A stretch of 64,000 nucleotides of DNA from Mycolicibacterium parafortuitum (GCF_010725485.1 NZ_AP022598.1:124001-188000); one strand, 5' to 3'. Positions 37,540 to 46,964 are shown, counted from the first letter of the stretch. A program made the numbers and translations. The notes: generated by a model not told the origin, from the sequence alone.

Positions 37540-38934
37540 TCAGTGGGCGAAATGCTCCTCGTCGGCGAACCCGCCGATGCCCACCTTCTCGAGTTTGCCC
37601 AGCACCTCCACCAGATCGTCGCGCAGCGCACGGGCCAGGTTGGCCGAGAAACCCTCACGCACGACAATGCGCAGTACAGAGACGTCGGTGGCGTCGTCGG
37701 GCATCGTGTAGGCGGGCACCTGCCAGCCGTAGCTGCGCAACAGCGACGAGATGTCGAACACGGTGAACTTCGCGCCGTCGACCAGCTTGAACGCGACCAC
37801 CGGGATGGCCGATCCGTCGGTGATCACCTCGAACAGCGGCTTGCGGTCGGGTCCCGTGATCCCCTCCAACTCGTGCGACAGCCATTGCGCGGTCTCGGAC
37901 AGCGTGCGCATGACCTGGGTGTACCCGTCCCGCCCGAGGCGCAGGAAGTTGTAGTACTGCCCCACCACCTGATTGCCGGGCCGGGAGAAGTTCAGCGTGA
38001 ACGTCGGCATGTCACCACCGAGGTAGTTGACCCGGAACACCAGTTCCTCGGGCAGGTGCTCGGCGTTGCGCCACACCACGAACCCGATGCCCGGGTAGGT
38101 CAGCCCGTACTTGTGCCCGCTGACGTTGATGGACACCACCCGGGGCAGTCGGAAGTCCCACACCACGTCGGGGTGCAGGAACGGCACCACGAACCCGCCG
38201 CTGGCCGCGTCAACGTGCACCGGCACGTCGTGACCGCCGGTGGCGGCCAGCTTGTCGAGCGCCGCGCAGATCTCGCCGACGGGCTCCAGCTCGCCGGTGT
38301 ACGTCGTCCCCAGGATCGCGACCACACCGATGGTGTCCTCGTCGACGGCGTCGACCACCTGTTCGGGGGTGATGACGTAGCGGCCGTTCTCCATCGGCAG
38401 GTAGCGCGGCTCGACGTCGAAGTAGCGGCAGAACTTCTCCCACACCACCTGCACGTTCGACCCCATCACCAGATTCGGGGTCCTGGTCTTCCAGTCCTTG
38501 CCGACCTTCGCCCGCCAGCGCCACTTCATCGCCAGGCCGGCCAGCATCACGGCCTCGCTGGAGCCCACGGTGGAGACCCCGATCGCGGTGGACGGGTCGT
38601 CGTCGCGCAGGTTCTCGGCGTGGAACAGGTCAGCCACCATGCACACGCAGCGCTGCTCGATGGCCGCGGTGACCGGGTACTCGTCCTTGTCGATCATGTT
38701 CTTGTCGAACGTCTCCGACATCAGCTGGCCCGCTTCGGGATCCATCCACGTCGTGACGAACGTCGCGAGATTCAGCCGCGAGCTGCCGTCGAGCATCAGC
38801 TCGTCGTGGATGTAGCGGTAGGTCAGCTCCGATTCCATCGACTCGTCGGGCAGGCGCAGCGCCGGGATCGGAGAGGAGGACAGCCGGCCGGTGTAAGCGG
38901 GGGTCAGCGACGAATGACGCGAAACGTTGGGCAT
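37540..38934 (-). CDS. gadB: glutamate decarboxylase
   Basis: 464 residues. PLP enzyme converting glutamate to GABA with proton uptake. PLP Lys in [13 protein letters not shown] (near 277), [10 protein letters not shown], and the helical [18 protein letters not shown] segment. The C-terminus ends EEHFAH. As in M. tuberculosis it sits between alr and the NAD(P)HX repair gene; no antiporter gene (gadC) is nearby, so a role in a GABA shunt is as likely as acid resistance. Confidence 0.95.
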   Translation of the reverse strand: MPNVSRHSSLTPAYTGRLSSSPIPALRLPDESMESELTYRYIHDELMLDGSSRLNLATFVTTWMDPEAGQLMSETFDKNMIDKDEYPVTAAIEQRCVCMVADLFHAENLRDDDPSTAIGVSTVGSSEAVMLAGLAMKWRWRAKVGKDWKTRTPNLVMGSNVQVVWEKFCRYFDVEPRYLPMENGRYVITPEQVVDAVDEDTIGVVAILGTTYTGELEPVGEICAALDKLAATGGHDVPVHVDAASGGFVVPFLHPDVVWDFRLPRVVSINVSGHKYGLTYPGIGFVVWRNAEHLPEELVFRVNYLGGDMPTFTLNFSRPGNQVVGQYYNFLRLGRDGYTQVMRTLSETAQWLSHELEGITGPDRKPLFEVITDGSAIPVVAFKLVDGAKFTVFDISSLLRSYGWQVPAYTMPDDATDVSVLRIVVREGFSANLARALRDDLVEVLGKLEKVGIGGFADEEHFAH

Positions 38935-38943
38935 GTGTCCTTT

Positions 38944-40356
38944 CTAGAGGATCGAGGCCAGCGCGGGTCGCAGATGGGTCAGGATGCGCGACGCCGATGT
39001 CGGGGCGGCGGCCGGACCGGGGTCGCGCGCGGACAGATCCGCGGCGCGCGCGTGCACGAACGCCGCCGCGGCCGCGGCCTCCCCCGGCGCGGCCCCGGCT
39101 GCCAGAAGCGCGCCGATCACACCGGACAGCACGTCGCCGGAACCGGCGGTGGCCGCCCACGCGTTGCCCGCCACATTGAGGCGCACGGGGCCGTCGGGTT
39201 CGGCGACGACGGTGACGTTGCCTTTGAGAAGCACGGTGACGCCGAGGCGGTCGGCGAGCCGGCGGGTGTCGGCGATGCGGTCGTCGCCCGGCGGCGCACC
39301 GGCCAGCCGCGCGAACTCGCCGGCGTGCGGCGTCAGCACCGTGGGGGCACGGCGGCCCTGGACGATCTCGGGGTGGGCGGACAGGATGGTCAGCCCGTCG
39401 GCGTCGACGATCACCGGCAGGTCGGTTTCCAGCGCGAACACCAGTGCGGCGGCCGAGGTCTCGTCGGTGCCGAAGCCGGGACCGACGACCCACGCCTGCA
39501 CGCGTCCGGCGCTCGCGTGACTCGAGGTGGCGATCACCTCGGGCCAGTGCGAAACCACCTCCGCGGCAGCGGTTCCCGCGTAGCGGACCATGCCGGACGT
39601 GGCGGCCACGGCCGCACCGGTACACAGGATGGCCGCACCGGGATAGGTGGCCGAACCGGCCATGACGCCGGTGACGCCCTGGGTGTACTTGTCGTCCTTC
39701 GGCCCCGGCACCGGCCACAGCGCGGCGACGTCTTCGGCCTCGAGGGCGCCGACGTCGCTGGGCGCGAGGTCCAGGCCGATGTCGACGAGTTCGACCCGGC
39801 CGCAGCGACCGAGGGCGTGGACCGGTTTGAGCCCGCCGAACGTGACGGTCAGGGCGGGTTCCACATGGGGACCGTCGGCGGTTCCGGTGGCGACGTCGAC
39901 ACCGCTGGGCAAGTCCACGGCGACGACCGGGATACCGGCGGCCGACACCGCGTCGAAAACGGCGGCGGCGTCGGGCCGCAGCGGACCCGAGCCGGAGATG
40001 CCGACCACCCCGTCGATCACCAGATCTGTTGCCGCAGGCACTGTTTCGACGATGCGGCCACCGGCGCGCCGGAAAGCGGCCAACGCCTTCGGATGCGCCC
40101 GTTCGGGGTTGAGCAGCACCGCGGACGCGCCCGCCCCGCGGCGACGCAGGAACGTGGCCGCCCACAGCGCGTCGCCGCCGTTGTCCCCGGAGCCGACGAC
40201 CGCGCACACGGTCTTGCCCGAGACGGTGCCCAGGTCCTCGGCGATGGCGGTGGCGAGCCCGAACGCGGCCCGGCGCATCAGTACGCCGTCGGGCAGCGAG
40301 GCCAGCAGGGGCGCTTCGGCGTCGCGGATCGCCTCGGCGCTGTAGAAGTACCGCAT
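38944..40356 (-). CDS. nnr: bifunctional NAD(P)HX epimerase/dehydratase
   Basis: 470 residues from ATG 40356 (MRYFYSAEAIRDAEA; another ATG at 40362). The N-terminal epimerase domain has CAVVGSGDNGGDALWAATFL. The C-terminal ADP-dependent dehydratase domain has KYTQGVTGVMAGSATYPGAA, GPGFGT, LTPHAGEFARL, LLKGNVTVV and AGSGDVLSGVIGAL. It repairs hydrated NADH and NADPH. It lies 9 bases upstream of gadB in the same direction. Orthologue of Rv3433c. Confidence 0.95.
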   Translation of the reverse strand: MRYFYSAEAIRDAEAPLLASLPDGVLMRRAAFGLATAIAEDLGTVSGKTVCAVVGSGDNGGDALWAATFLRRRGAGASAVLLNPERAHPKALAAFRRAGGRIVETVPAATDLVIDGVVGISGSGPLRPDAAAVFDAVSAAGIPVVAVDLPSGVDVATGTADGPHVEPALTVTFGGLKPVHALGRCGRVELVDIGLDLAPSDVGALEAEDVAALWPVPGPKDDKYTQGVTGVMAGSATYPGAAILCTGAAVAATSGMVRYAGTAAAEVVSHWPEVIATSSHASAGRVQAWVVGPGFGTDETSAAALVFALETDLPVIVDADGLTILSAHPEIVQGRRAPTVLTPHAGEFARLAGAPPGDDRIADTRRLADRLGVTVLLKGNVTVVAEPDGPVRLNVAGNAWAATAGSGDVLSGVIGALLAAGAAPGEAAAAAAFVHARAADLSARDPGPAAAPTSASRILTHLRPALASIL

Positions 40357-40387
40357 TCGCATAACGGTACGTGGGTACTCGGTGCCC

Positions 40388-40780
40388 ATGGCTCTGCACG
40401 ACGAACTCCTCGAACTCGAACACGCCGGCTGGAAGTCGCTGTGCGACGGCACCGGCGACACGTTCTACGGTGGCCTGATGACCGACGACGCGGTCATGGT
40501 GCTCGCCAACGGCATGGTGATGGACCGCGACGCCGTCGTGTCCGCCCTCGGCCAGTCACCGCCGTGGGCGCGCTACGAGATCAGCGACGTCCGGGTGGTC
40601 CCGATCGACGACGACACCGCGGCCCTGGTGTACACCGGCACGGGCTGGCGCGACGGCGCGGACGACCCCTCTGAGAAACCCTTCGTCGGCGCGATGTCGT
40701 CGGTGTATCACCGCACCGCGCAGGGTTGGGCCCTGGCGCTGTATCAGCAGTCGCCGGTCGCCTCCGCCAACGACGGATAG
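40388..40780 (+). CDS. SnoaL/DUF4440-like protein
   Basis: 130 residues from ATG 40388 (GTG 40382 also possible). Cone-shaped NTF2-like fold: ELEHAGWKSLCDGTGDTFYG, MTDDAVMVLANGMVMDRDAVVSAL, then YEISDVRVVPIDDDTAALVYTGTGW and a final strand GWALALYQQSP. No catalytic residues are diagnostic; these proteins may be isomerases, hydrolases or ligand binders. It is divergent from nnr and overlaps the convergent STAS gene by 37 bases. Confidence 0.78.
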   Translation: MALHDELLELEHAGWKSLCDGTGDTFYGGLMTDDAVMVLANGMVMDRDAVVSALGQSPPWARYEISDVRVVPIDDDTAALVYTGTGWRDGADDPSEKPFVGAMSSVYHRTAQGWALALYQQSPVASANDG

Positions 40781-41109
40781 AGGTCGATCACCTCGTCGAT
40801 GCGCATCATCCGCAGCGGCCGACTGGTCGCGGGTCCGTCGGCGACCACGCGCAGGGAGATTCCGCCGCGCTCGGTCAGCCGGTGCGTCTCGACCAGCAGC
40901 CCGATGCCCGCCGACGACAGGAACGTCACGTCGGTGATGTCGACGATCACCACCGCGGGTGCGGAGGCGAGGCCGATGTCGAGGTAGGTGCTCAGTGTGG
41001 GCGCGGTCAGCACGTCCAGATCGCCGCGCGCGTGCAGAACCAGGATCTCCCCGTCCCTGCGCGGCGTCACGGTGAACCTGCCGCTACGCGTCTGTTCCAT
41101 TGCGTTCAT
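40744..41109 (-). CDS. STAS-domain anti-sigma factor antagonist
   Basis: 121 residues from ATG 41109 (GGGGGA upstream). Single STAS domain: ILVLHARGDLDVLTAPTLS and VDITDVTFLSSAGIGLLVE, where Ser65/Ser66 correspond to the phosphorylated Ser of SpoIIAA-type proteins. It would bind an anti-sigma kinase when unphosphorylated and free a sigma factor such as a SigF-type factor. No kinase or sigma gene is adjacent. Its 3' end overlaps the SnoaL-like gene on the other strand. Confidence 0.87.
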   Translation of the reverse strand: MNAMEQTRSGRFTVTPRRDGEILVLHARGDLDVLTAPTLSTYLDIGLASAPAVVIVDITDVTFLSSAGIGLLVETHRLTERGGISLRVVADGPATSRPLRMMRIDEVIDLYPSLAEATGDC

Positions 41110-41285
41110 TGCCGTCCCCCGGCCTGTTTCTGCAGCAAGACGCATGTGTACGTGTTCGCGAGTCCGCTCGGTGATCGGCGACGTGATGACGTCGCACGGC
41201 GGCGCCGGCCATTGCTGCACAGCGGTTAATTACCCGGTATATCGGGCAATCCACCTCGAGTGTTTCACCGATCGCCGGAATTCTT

Positions 41286-41318
41286 TGCTAGGTGGGCTAA
41301 AAGTCAGCCACCCTAGCA
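41286..41318 (-). terminator. glmS terminator hairpin
   Basis: Arms TGCTAGGTGGGCT and AGCCACCCTAGCA (13 bases with a 2-base internal mismatch) around a 7-base loop, ending exactly at the glmS stop codon. No U-tract. Confidence 0.55.
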
Positions 41319-43187
41319 TTATTCGACGGTGACCGACTTCGCCAGATTGCGTGGCTTGTCCACGTCGTAGCCGCGCGCCTGCGCCACGCCCGCCGAGAAC
41401 AGCTGCATCGGGATGGTCGACAGCAGCGGCTGGAAAAGCGTTGACACGGCTGGGATCTCGATCAGGTGATCGGCGTAGGGCCGCACCGTGTCGTCGCCTT
41501 CCTCGGCGATGACGATCGTGATCGCGCCGCGCGCCTGGATCTCGCGGATGTTCGACAGCAGCTTGGAGTGCAGCGTCGCGGAGTTCTTCGGCGACGGCAT
41601 CACCACGATGACCGGCAGATCGTCCTCGATCAGCGCGATCGGGCCGTGCTTGAGCTCACCGGCGGCGAAGCCCTCGGCGTGCATGTACGCCAGCTCCTTG
41701 AGCTTGAGCGCGCCCTCCAGCGCCACCGGATACCCGACGTGGCGGCCCAGGAACAGCACCGTCTGCGACGACGCGAACTGCTTGGCCAGTTGCACCACCG
41801 GCTCCGACGACGCCAGCACCCGGGCGATCATCTCGGGCATGGCTTCCAGATCGTGGTACTCGCGGGCCACCTCGTCGGGGTACTTGGTACCGCGAGCCTG
41901 CGCAAGCGCAAGCCCGACAAGGTAATTCGCGGCCACCTGGGCCAGGAACGTCTTGGTCGACGCGACGCCGATCTCCGGCCCGGCGCGGGTGTAGAGCACC
42001 GCGTCGCATTCGCGCGGGATCTGGCTGCCGTTGGTGTTGCAGATGGCCAGCACCTTGGCCTTCTGCTCCTTGGCGTGCCGGACCGCCTCCAGCGTGTCCG
42101 CGGTCTCGCCGGACTGCGAGATCGCGACGACGAGGGTGTGGCTGTCCAGCACCGGGTCGCGGTAGCGGAACTCGCTGGCCAGCTCGACCTCGACGGGCAG
42201 GCGGGTCCAGTGCTCGATCGCGTACTTGGCCAGCAGCCCGGAGTGGTACGCGGTGCCGCATGCGACCACGAAGACCTTGTCGATGTCGCGCAGTTCCTGA
42301 TCGGACAGGCGCTGCTCGTCGAGCACGATCCGGTTGTTGACGAAGTGCCCCAGCAGGGTGTCGGACACCGCGGAGGGCTGCTCGGCGATCTCCTTGAGCA
42401 TGAAGTACTCGTAGCCGCCCTTCTCGGCGGCCGACAGATCCCAGTCGATGTGGAACGGGCGAGCGCTGGCGGAGTCGTCGTTGCCGTAGAAGTCCGTGAC
42501 ACGGTAGCCGTCCGCGGTGACGACGACGGCCTGATCCTGGCCTAACTCGACGGCGTCGCGGGTGTGCTCGATGAACGCCGCGACGTCCGAGCCGACGAAC
42601 ATCTCGCCGTCACCGACACCGAGCACCAGCGGCGTCGAGCGGCGGGCCGCCACGATCGTGCCGGGATCGTCGGCGTTGGCGAACACCAGCGTGAAGTGCC
42701 CCTCCAGCCGGGGCAGCACCGCGAAGACCGACTCGGCGAAGTTCCCCGCGGTCCTGCCGTGCAGGTACTCGCGAGCGACCAAGTGCACCGCGGCCTCGGT
42801 GTCGGTGTCGCTGGCGAACTCGACGCCGTCGGCCTCCAGTTCGGCGCGCAGCGCCGCGAAGTTCTCGATGATGCCGTTGTGGACCACGGCGATCTTGCCG
42901 GACGCATCGCAGTGCGGGTGCGCGTTGCGGTCGGTGGGCCTGCCGTGGGTCGCCCACCGGGTGTGCCCCAGCCCTGTCGCACCGGCAGGGCTCTCCGCCC
43001 CGCTCTCGGCCAGGGCCGCCTCCAGATTGGCCAGTCGCCCCGCCTTGCGGCGGACCGTGAGGCCGCCGTGTCCGTCGAGTAGCGCCACACCGGACGAGTC
43101 GTACCCCCGGTATTCCATCCGGCGAAGCGCGTCGACGACGATGTCGCAGGCAGGGCGCTGCCCGACGTAGCCGACGATTCCACACAT
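41319..43187 (-). CDS. glmS: glutamine-fructose-6-phosphate aminotransferase
   Basis: 622 residues from ATG 43187, chosen because the catalytic Cys must directly follow the initiator Met (M-CGIVGYVG); an ATG two codons earlier exists. N-terminal glutaminase domain (TRWATHG, HNGIIENF), then two SIS sugar-isomerase domains (ISQSGETADTL, CNTNGSQIPRE, FLGRHVGYPVALEGALKLKE), ending PRNLAKSVTVE. Makes glucosamine 6-phosphate, the entry to UDP-GlcNAc. glmM of the same pathway is 6 kb away on the same strand. Confidence 0.97.
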   Translation of the reverse strand: MCGIVGYVGQRPACDIVVDALRRMEYRGYDSSGVALLDGHGGLTVRRKAGRLANLEAALAESGAESPAGATGLGHTRWATHGRPTDRNAHPHCDASGKIAVVHNGIIENFAALRAELEADGVEFASDTDTEAAVHLVAREYLHGRTAGNFAESVFAVLPRLEGHFTLVFANADDPGTIVAARRSTPLVLGVGDGEMFVGSDVAAFIEHTRDAVELGQDQAVVVTADGYRVTDFYGNDDSASARPFHIDWDLSAAEKGGYEYFMLKEIAEQPSAVSDTLLGHFVNNRIVLDEQRLSDQELRDIDKVFVVACGTAYHSGLLAKYAIEHWTRLPVEVELASEFRYRDPVLDSHTLVVAISQSGETADTLEAVRHAKEQKAKVLAICNTNGSQIPRECDAVLYTRAGPEIGVASTKTFLAQVAANYLVGLALAQARGTKYPDEVAREYHDLEAMPEMIARVLASSEPVVQLAKQFASSQTVLFLGRHVGYPVALEGALKLKELAYMHAEGFAAGELKHGPIALIEDDLPVIVVMPSPKNSATLHSKLLSNIREIQARGAITIVIAEEGDDTVRPYADHLIEIPAVSTLFQPLLSTIPMQLFSAGVAQARGYDVDKPRNLAKSVTVE

Positions 43188-43243
43188 AGGCATCCAGGGT
43201 ACGGCAGCGGACGCCCTGAACCCGGTTGGGCTACGGTCATCAG

Positions 43244-44089
43244 GTGGCCAGCACGAAGAAGCTCTTTGCCGCGTTGACCCGTCGCGGACCGCACCGCGTT
43301 CTCCGCGGTGACCTGGCCTTTGCCGGCCAGCCGGGCGTCGTCTACACGCCCGCGGAAGGCAAGAATCTGCCCGGTGTCGCGTTCGCTCACGATTGGATCA
43401 CATCGGCCGGGCGCTACCACGGGACGCTGGAACACCTGGCGTCGTGGGGCATCGTCGCCGCGGCGCCCAACACCGAGACGGGCCTGGCCCCGTCGGTGCT
43501 GAATCTGGCGTTCGACCTGGGCACGACGCTCGACATCATCACCGGCGTGCGGTTGGGCGAAGGTGCCATCAGCGTGCATCCGGGCAAGCTGGGACTGGCC
43601 GGACACGGTTTCGGCGCATCGGCGGTGGTGTTCGCGGCAGCGGGCCTGCCGGTCAAGCCGAAGGCCGTGGTCGCCGCCTATCCGACCGTCTCCAGCCCTG
43701 CGGCCGAGGATCCGGCGGCCGGGCTGACCGTGCCGGGGCTGATCCTGACCGATCCCGGCGACCCGATGTCGCTGCGGTCGAACGCCGTCGAGTTGGCGCG
43801 GGCGTGGAAGACCGCGACCCTGCGCGCGACCTCGAAGACCAAGTCCGGCGGCCTGGTCGAGGGGCGCGGGCTGGCCAAGGTCGTCGGCCTGCCCGGCGCG
43901 GACCGCGGCACCCAGAAGATCGTGCGTGCGCTGATGACCGGATACCTGCTGCATCTGCTCACCGGCGACAAGACCTACCGCGACTTCGCCGACGCCGAGA
44001 CCGAACTGCCCAAGGCGCCGGTGATGGACCCGTTCGCCGGCGATCCGGTGGACCTGGAGAACAAGGTCATTGCTCTTTTGAAACCCTGA
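43244..44089 (+). CDS. alpha/beta hydrolase-fold protein lacking the nucleophile (Rv3438-like)
   Basis: 281 residues from GTG 43244; TACGGT ends six bases before it, suggesting leaderless transcription. It resembles dienelactone hydrolase or chlorophyllase-like folds: GVAFAHDWITSAGRYHGTLE, then the elbow LGLAGHGFGASAVVFAAAG. The elbow reads G-H-G-F-G, so the usual Ser or Cys nucleophile is Gly, and no late catalytic His is evident. It is probably a non-enzymatic or altered member. Divergent from glmS, as Rv3438 is from glmS in M. tuberculosis. Confidence 0.75.
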   Translation: MASTKKLFAALTRRGPHRVLRGDLAFAGQPGVVYTPAEGKNLPGVAFAHDWITSAGRYHGTLEHLASWGIVAAAPNTETGLAPSVLNLAFDLGTTLDIITGVRLGEGAISVHPGKLGLAGHGFGASAVVFAAAGLPVKPKAVVAAYPTVSSPAAEDPAAGLTVPGLILTDPGDPMSLRSNAVELARAWKTATLRATSKTKSGGLVEGRGLAKVVGLPGADRGTQKIVRALMTGYLLHLLTGDKTYRDFADAETELPKAPVMDPFAGDPVDLENKVIALLKP

Positions 44090-44118
44090 GCTCCACTGAA
44101 GCCCCAGGACTTTCCCAA

Positions 44119-44146
44119 CCAACCGGTTGGCTGCTATACCTGTGCT
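44119..44146 (+). promoter_or_regulatory. leaderless promoter with palindromic operator
   Basis: Perfect 12-base palindrome CCAACCGGTTGG (44119-44130), followed by the -10 box TATACC (44135-44140) six bases before the GTG of the F420-type oxidoreductase. A repressor bound to the palindrome would block this promoter. The nearby TetR protein is a candidate. Confidence 0.6.
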
Positions 44147-45196
44147 GTGACGACTTCGATGCGGACCGGGATGTTCCTCAGCTACGCCGGCGGTTTTCTG
44201 GAAGCGGTCGACGAGGTCGTCGAGTGCGAGAAGCTCGGCGTCGACATCGCGCTGGTCGCCGAGGCGTACTCCTACGACGCGATCAGCCAGCTCGGCTTCC
44301 TGGCGGCCAGGACGTCGCGGATCGAGCTCGGCACCGGCGTCGTCCCGATCTACACCCGCACCCCCGCGCTGATGGCGATGACGGCGGCCGGGGTCGACTA
44401 CGTCTCCGACGGCCGGTTCCGGCTCGGACTGGGCACGTCGGGACCGCAGGTGATCGAGGGCTTCCACGGCCTTCCGTTCGACGCGCCGCTGGGCCGCACC
44501 CGCGAGGTTGTCGAGATCTGCCGGCAGGTCTGGCGCCGCGAGCGGCTCAGCTACGAGGGCAAGTACTACCAGCTGCCGCTGCCGGCCGAGCGCGGCACCG
44601 GGCTCGGCAAGCCGCTGAAGCTGATCAACCATCCTGTGCGCGAACGCATCCCGATCACCATCGCCGCGCTGGGTCCGAAGAACGTCGAGCTCACCGCCGA
44701 GATCGCCGAGGGCTGGCAGCCGGTGTTCTTCTACCCCGAGAAGGCCGACGACGTCTGGGGTGACGCGTTGCGCGCCGGTGCGTCACGGCGTGACCCGGAA
44801 CTTGGCCCGCTGGACGTGATGGTCAGCGCGACGCTGGCGATCGGTGACGACGTCGAAGACCGATTGGCTTGGGCCAAACCGCAATTGGCGCTCTACATCG
44901 GCGGCATGGGTGCGCGGGGCAAGAACTTCTACCACAACCTGGCCACCCGGTACGGCTTCGGCGAGGTCGCCGACCACATCCAGGACCTCTACCTGGCCGG
45001 CAAGAAGGCCGAGGCGATCGACGCGGTCCCCGACGATCTGGTCCGCAAGGTGTCGCTGGTCGGGCCGAAGGGCTATGTCAAAGAACGGCTCGCGGCATTC
45101 GCCGAGGCCGGTGTCACCACGATGCTGCTGCACCCGATGGGCGTCGACGCCGCCGAGCGGATCAAGTTCGTCGAAGAGTTGCAGGCGCTCGTCTGA
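44147..45196 (+). CDS. LLM-class F420-dependent oxidoreductase
   Basis: 349 residues, GTG start, leaderless. Luciferase-like TIM barrel: LGVDIALVAEAYSYDAISQL, RIELGTGVVPIYTRTP, GRFRLGLGTSGPQVIEGFHG, ITIAALGPKNVELTAEIAEG and WQPVFFYPEKA. In mycobacteria such proteins use coenzyme F420 more often than FMN. The substrate is unknown. It stands before a convergent TetR gene, and an acyl-CoA dehydrogenase gene lies beyond that. Confidence 0.86.
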   Translation: MTTSMRTGMFLSYAGGFLEAVDEVVECEKLGVDIALVAEAYSYDAISQLGFLAARTSRIELGTGVVPIYTRTPALMAMTAAGVDYVSDGRFRLGLGTSGPQVIEGFHGLPFDAPLGRTREVVEICRQVWRRERLSYEGKYYQLPLPAERGTGLGKPLKLINHPVRERIPITIAALGPKNVELTAEIAEGWQPVFFYPEKADDVWGDALRAGASRRDPELGPLDVMVSATLAIGDDVEDRLAWAKPQLALYIGGMGARGKNFYHNLATRYGFGEVADHIQDLYLAGKKAEAIDAVPDDLVRKVSLVGPKGYVKERLAAFAEAGVTTMLLHPMGVDAAERIKFVEELQALV

Positions 45197-45202
45197 CCCC
45201 GG

Positions 45203-45778
45203 TCAGGCCTGGATGCCGCCGGTGAGGATCGCGGCGAGCTCACGGTAGGCATCGGCGTCGTCGAGTCCGGTGTTGGCGCGCACCGTGCGCTGCTGGATCC
45301 GCACCATCACCGCCGCCACCAGGTCGGCGGCGAATGCGGCGTGCACATCCCGGAAGTCGCCGGCGGCAACGCCTTCGGCGATCAGCGCCTGCACCCTGCG
45401 TGCCGCGATCCGGGTGTTCCTCTCGTAGACGGCCCGGGCCGGTGCGAACGCATCGAGATCGGCCATGAACTGGTCGGAGGCCGGGTCCAGCGCGGCGCCG
45501 ACGGCGGCGAGGTAGGCCGCGATCCGGTCCCGGGCCCCCGACACCGCGTTCACCCGCGATTCGACCGCGTCGGTCGCGGTGCGGAAGAAGTGCACCGTCG
45601 CGGCCTGCACGAGTTGCTCCTTGCTGGGGGCCAGCGCGTACAACGTGGACTTCGAGCACCGCAGCCGCGCGGCGATCTCGTCGAGCGTCAGGTGCGCGAA
45701 GCCGTCCGCCAGAAACAGCGCCACCAACGCGTCGAAGAGTTCGGTCTGCCGTGTGGTCGCGAAGGCGGGCCTGGTCAT
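45203..45778 (-). CDS. TetR-family transcriptional regulator
   Basis: 191 residues from ATG 45778. Helix-turn-helix near residues 25-50 (LTLDEIAARLRCSKSTLYAL). The C-terminal region is of the broad TetR ligand-binding type without a recognisable specificity. Divergent from the acyl-CoA dehydrogenase gene with 43 bases between them that hold two TAGTACTG repeats, so it likely controls itself and that gene, and perhaps also the F420-type gene on its other side. Confidence 0.87.
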   Translation of the reverse strand: MTRPAFATTRQTELFDALVALFLADGFAHLTLDEIAARLRCSKSTLYALAPSKEQLVQAATVHFFRTATDAVESRVNAVSGARDRIAAYLAAVGAALDPASDQFMADLDAFAPARAVYERNTRIAARRVQALIAEGVAAGDFRDVHAAFAADLVAAVMVRIQQRTVRANTGLDDADAYRELAAILTGGIQA

Positions 45779-45785
45779 GAGCCGA

Positions 45786-45813
45786 TAGTACTGAAAAGAG
45801 TCCTGTAGTACTG
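45786..45813. promoter_or_regulatory. repeated TAGTACTG elements, candidate TetR operator
   Basis: TAGTACTG occurs at 45786-45793 and 45806-45813, a 20-base period; each contains the palindrome AGTACT. They fill the TetR/acyl-CoA dehydrogenase gap, next to both start codons. Confidence 0.55.
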
Positions 45814-45821
45814 TGCGGCGT

Positions 45822-46964
45822 ATGGCTGTGGACCGTCTTCTCCCGTCCGACGACGCACGCGACTTGGTCGATCTGGCCCGCCAGATCGCCGACAAGGTGC
45901 TCGACCCGATCGTCGACCAGCATGAGAAGGACGAGACGTATCCCGACGGGGTCTTCGCGACGCTCGGTGAGGCTGGGCTTCTGAGCCTGCCGTACCCCGA
46001 GGAGTGGGGTGGCGGCGGTCAGTCCTATGAGGTGTACCTGCAGGTGCTCGAAGAACTCGCCGCGCGGTGGGCGGCCGTCGCGGTGGCCGTCAGCGTGCAC
46101 AGCCTGTCGTGTCATCCGCTGATGGCGTTCGGCACCGACGAGCAGAAACAGCGCTGGCTGCCCGAGATGCTGGGTGGGTCGACGATCGGCGCCTACAGCC
46201 TGTCCGAACCGCAGGCCGGTTCCGATGCGGCGGCGCTGTCGTGCAAGGCGACCCCGGTCGACGGCGGCTACCGCATCACCGGATCCAAGGCGTGGATCAC
46301 CCACGGCGGCATCGCCGACTTCTACAACCTGTTCGCCCGCACCGGCGAGGGCTCACAAGGCATTTCCTGCTTCCTGGTCCCCAAGGACACCGACGGCCTG
46401 ACGTTCGGCAAGCCCGAGGAGAAGATGGGGCTGCACGCGGTGCCGACCACCGCCGCGCATTACGACGATGCGTTCCTCGACGCGGACCGGCGCATCGGCG
46501 CCGAAGGTCAGGGGCTGCAGATCGCGTTCAGCGCACTGGATTCCGGCCGGCTCGGGATCGCGGCCGTCGCCGTCGGGCTCGCTCAGGCCGCGCTCGACGC
46601 GGCTGTCGCCTACAGCCAGGAGCGAACGACGTTCGGCCGCAAGATCATCGACCACCAGGGGTTGGCATTCCTGCTGGCCGATATGGCCGCCGCGGTGGAT
46701 TCCGCGCGCGCGACCTACCTCGACGCGGCGCGGCGCCGCGACGCGGGTCTGCCGTACTCCCGCAACGCGTCGGTGGCCAAACTGGTCGCCACCGACGCCG
46801 CGATGAAGGTGACCACCGATGCCGTGCAGGTGTTGGGCGGCGCCGGATACACCCGCGACTACCGGGTGGAGCGGTACATGCGCGAAGCCAAGATCACCCA
46901 GATCTTCGAGGGCACCAACCAGATTCAACGACTGGTGATCAGTCGGCACCTGGCCCGCGGTTGA
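45822..46964 (+). CDS. acyl-CoA dehydrogenase
   Basis: 380 residues from ATG 45822. FAD flavoprotein introducing a 2,3 double bond in acyl-CoA. GAYSLSEPQAGSDAAALSCK and ITGSKAWITHGG form the FAD and substrate region; RTTFGRKIIDHQ and YMREAKITQIFEGTNQIQ carry the catalytic Glu in EGTNQIQ, at the usual position near 365. The acyl chain cannot be predicted. Divergent from the TetR gene; its last 26 bases overlap the convergent Insig-like gene. Confidence 0.92.
   Translation: MAVDRLLPSDDARDLVDLARQIADKVLDPIVDQHEKDETYPDGVFATLGEAGLLSLPYPEEWGGGGQSYEVYLQVLEELAARWAAVAVAVSVHSLSCHPLMAFGTDEQKQRWLPEMLGGSTIGAYSLSEPQAGSDAAALSCKATPVDGGYRITGSKAWITHGGIADFYNLFARTGEGSQGISCFLVPKDTDGLTFGKPEEKMGLHAVPTTAAHYDDAFLDADRRIGAEGQGLQIAFSALDSGRLGIAAVAVGLAQAALDAAVAYSQERTTFGRKIIDHQGLAFLLADMAAAVDSARATYLDAARRRDAGLPYSRNASVAKLVATDAAMKVTTDAVQVLGGAGYTRDYRVERYMREAKITQIFEGTNQIQRLVISRHLARG

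Noticed and set aside
37543..40674. A plus-strand open frame of over 1000 codons opposite gadB and nnr.
   Set aside because: It is the antisense of two well-recognised genes. High GC keeps opposite frames open; its translation is low-complexity and matches no family.
42542..44632. A minus-strand frame of nearly 700 codons overlapping the start of glmS and its divergent neighbours.
   Set aside because: It runs through glmS in the wrong frame and opposite two convincing plus-strand genes.
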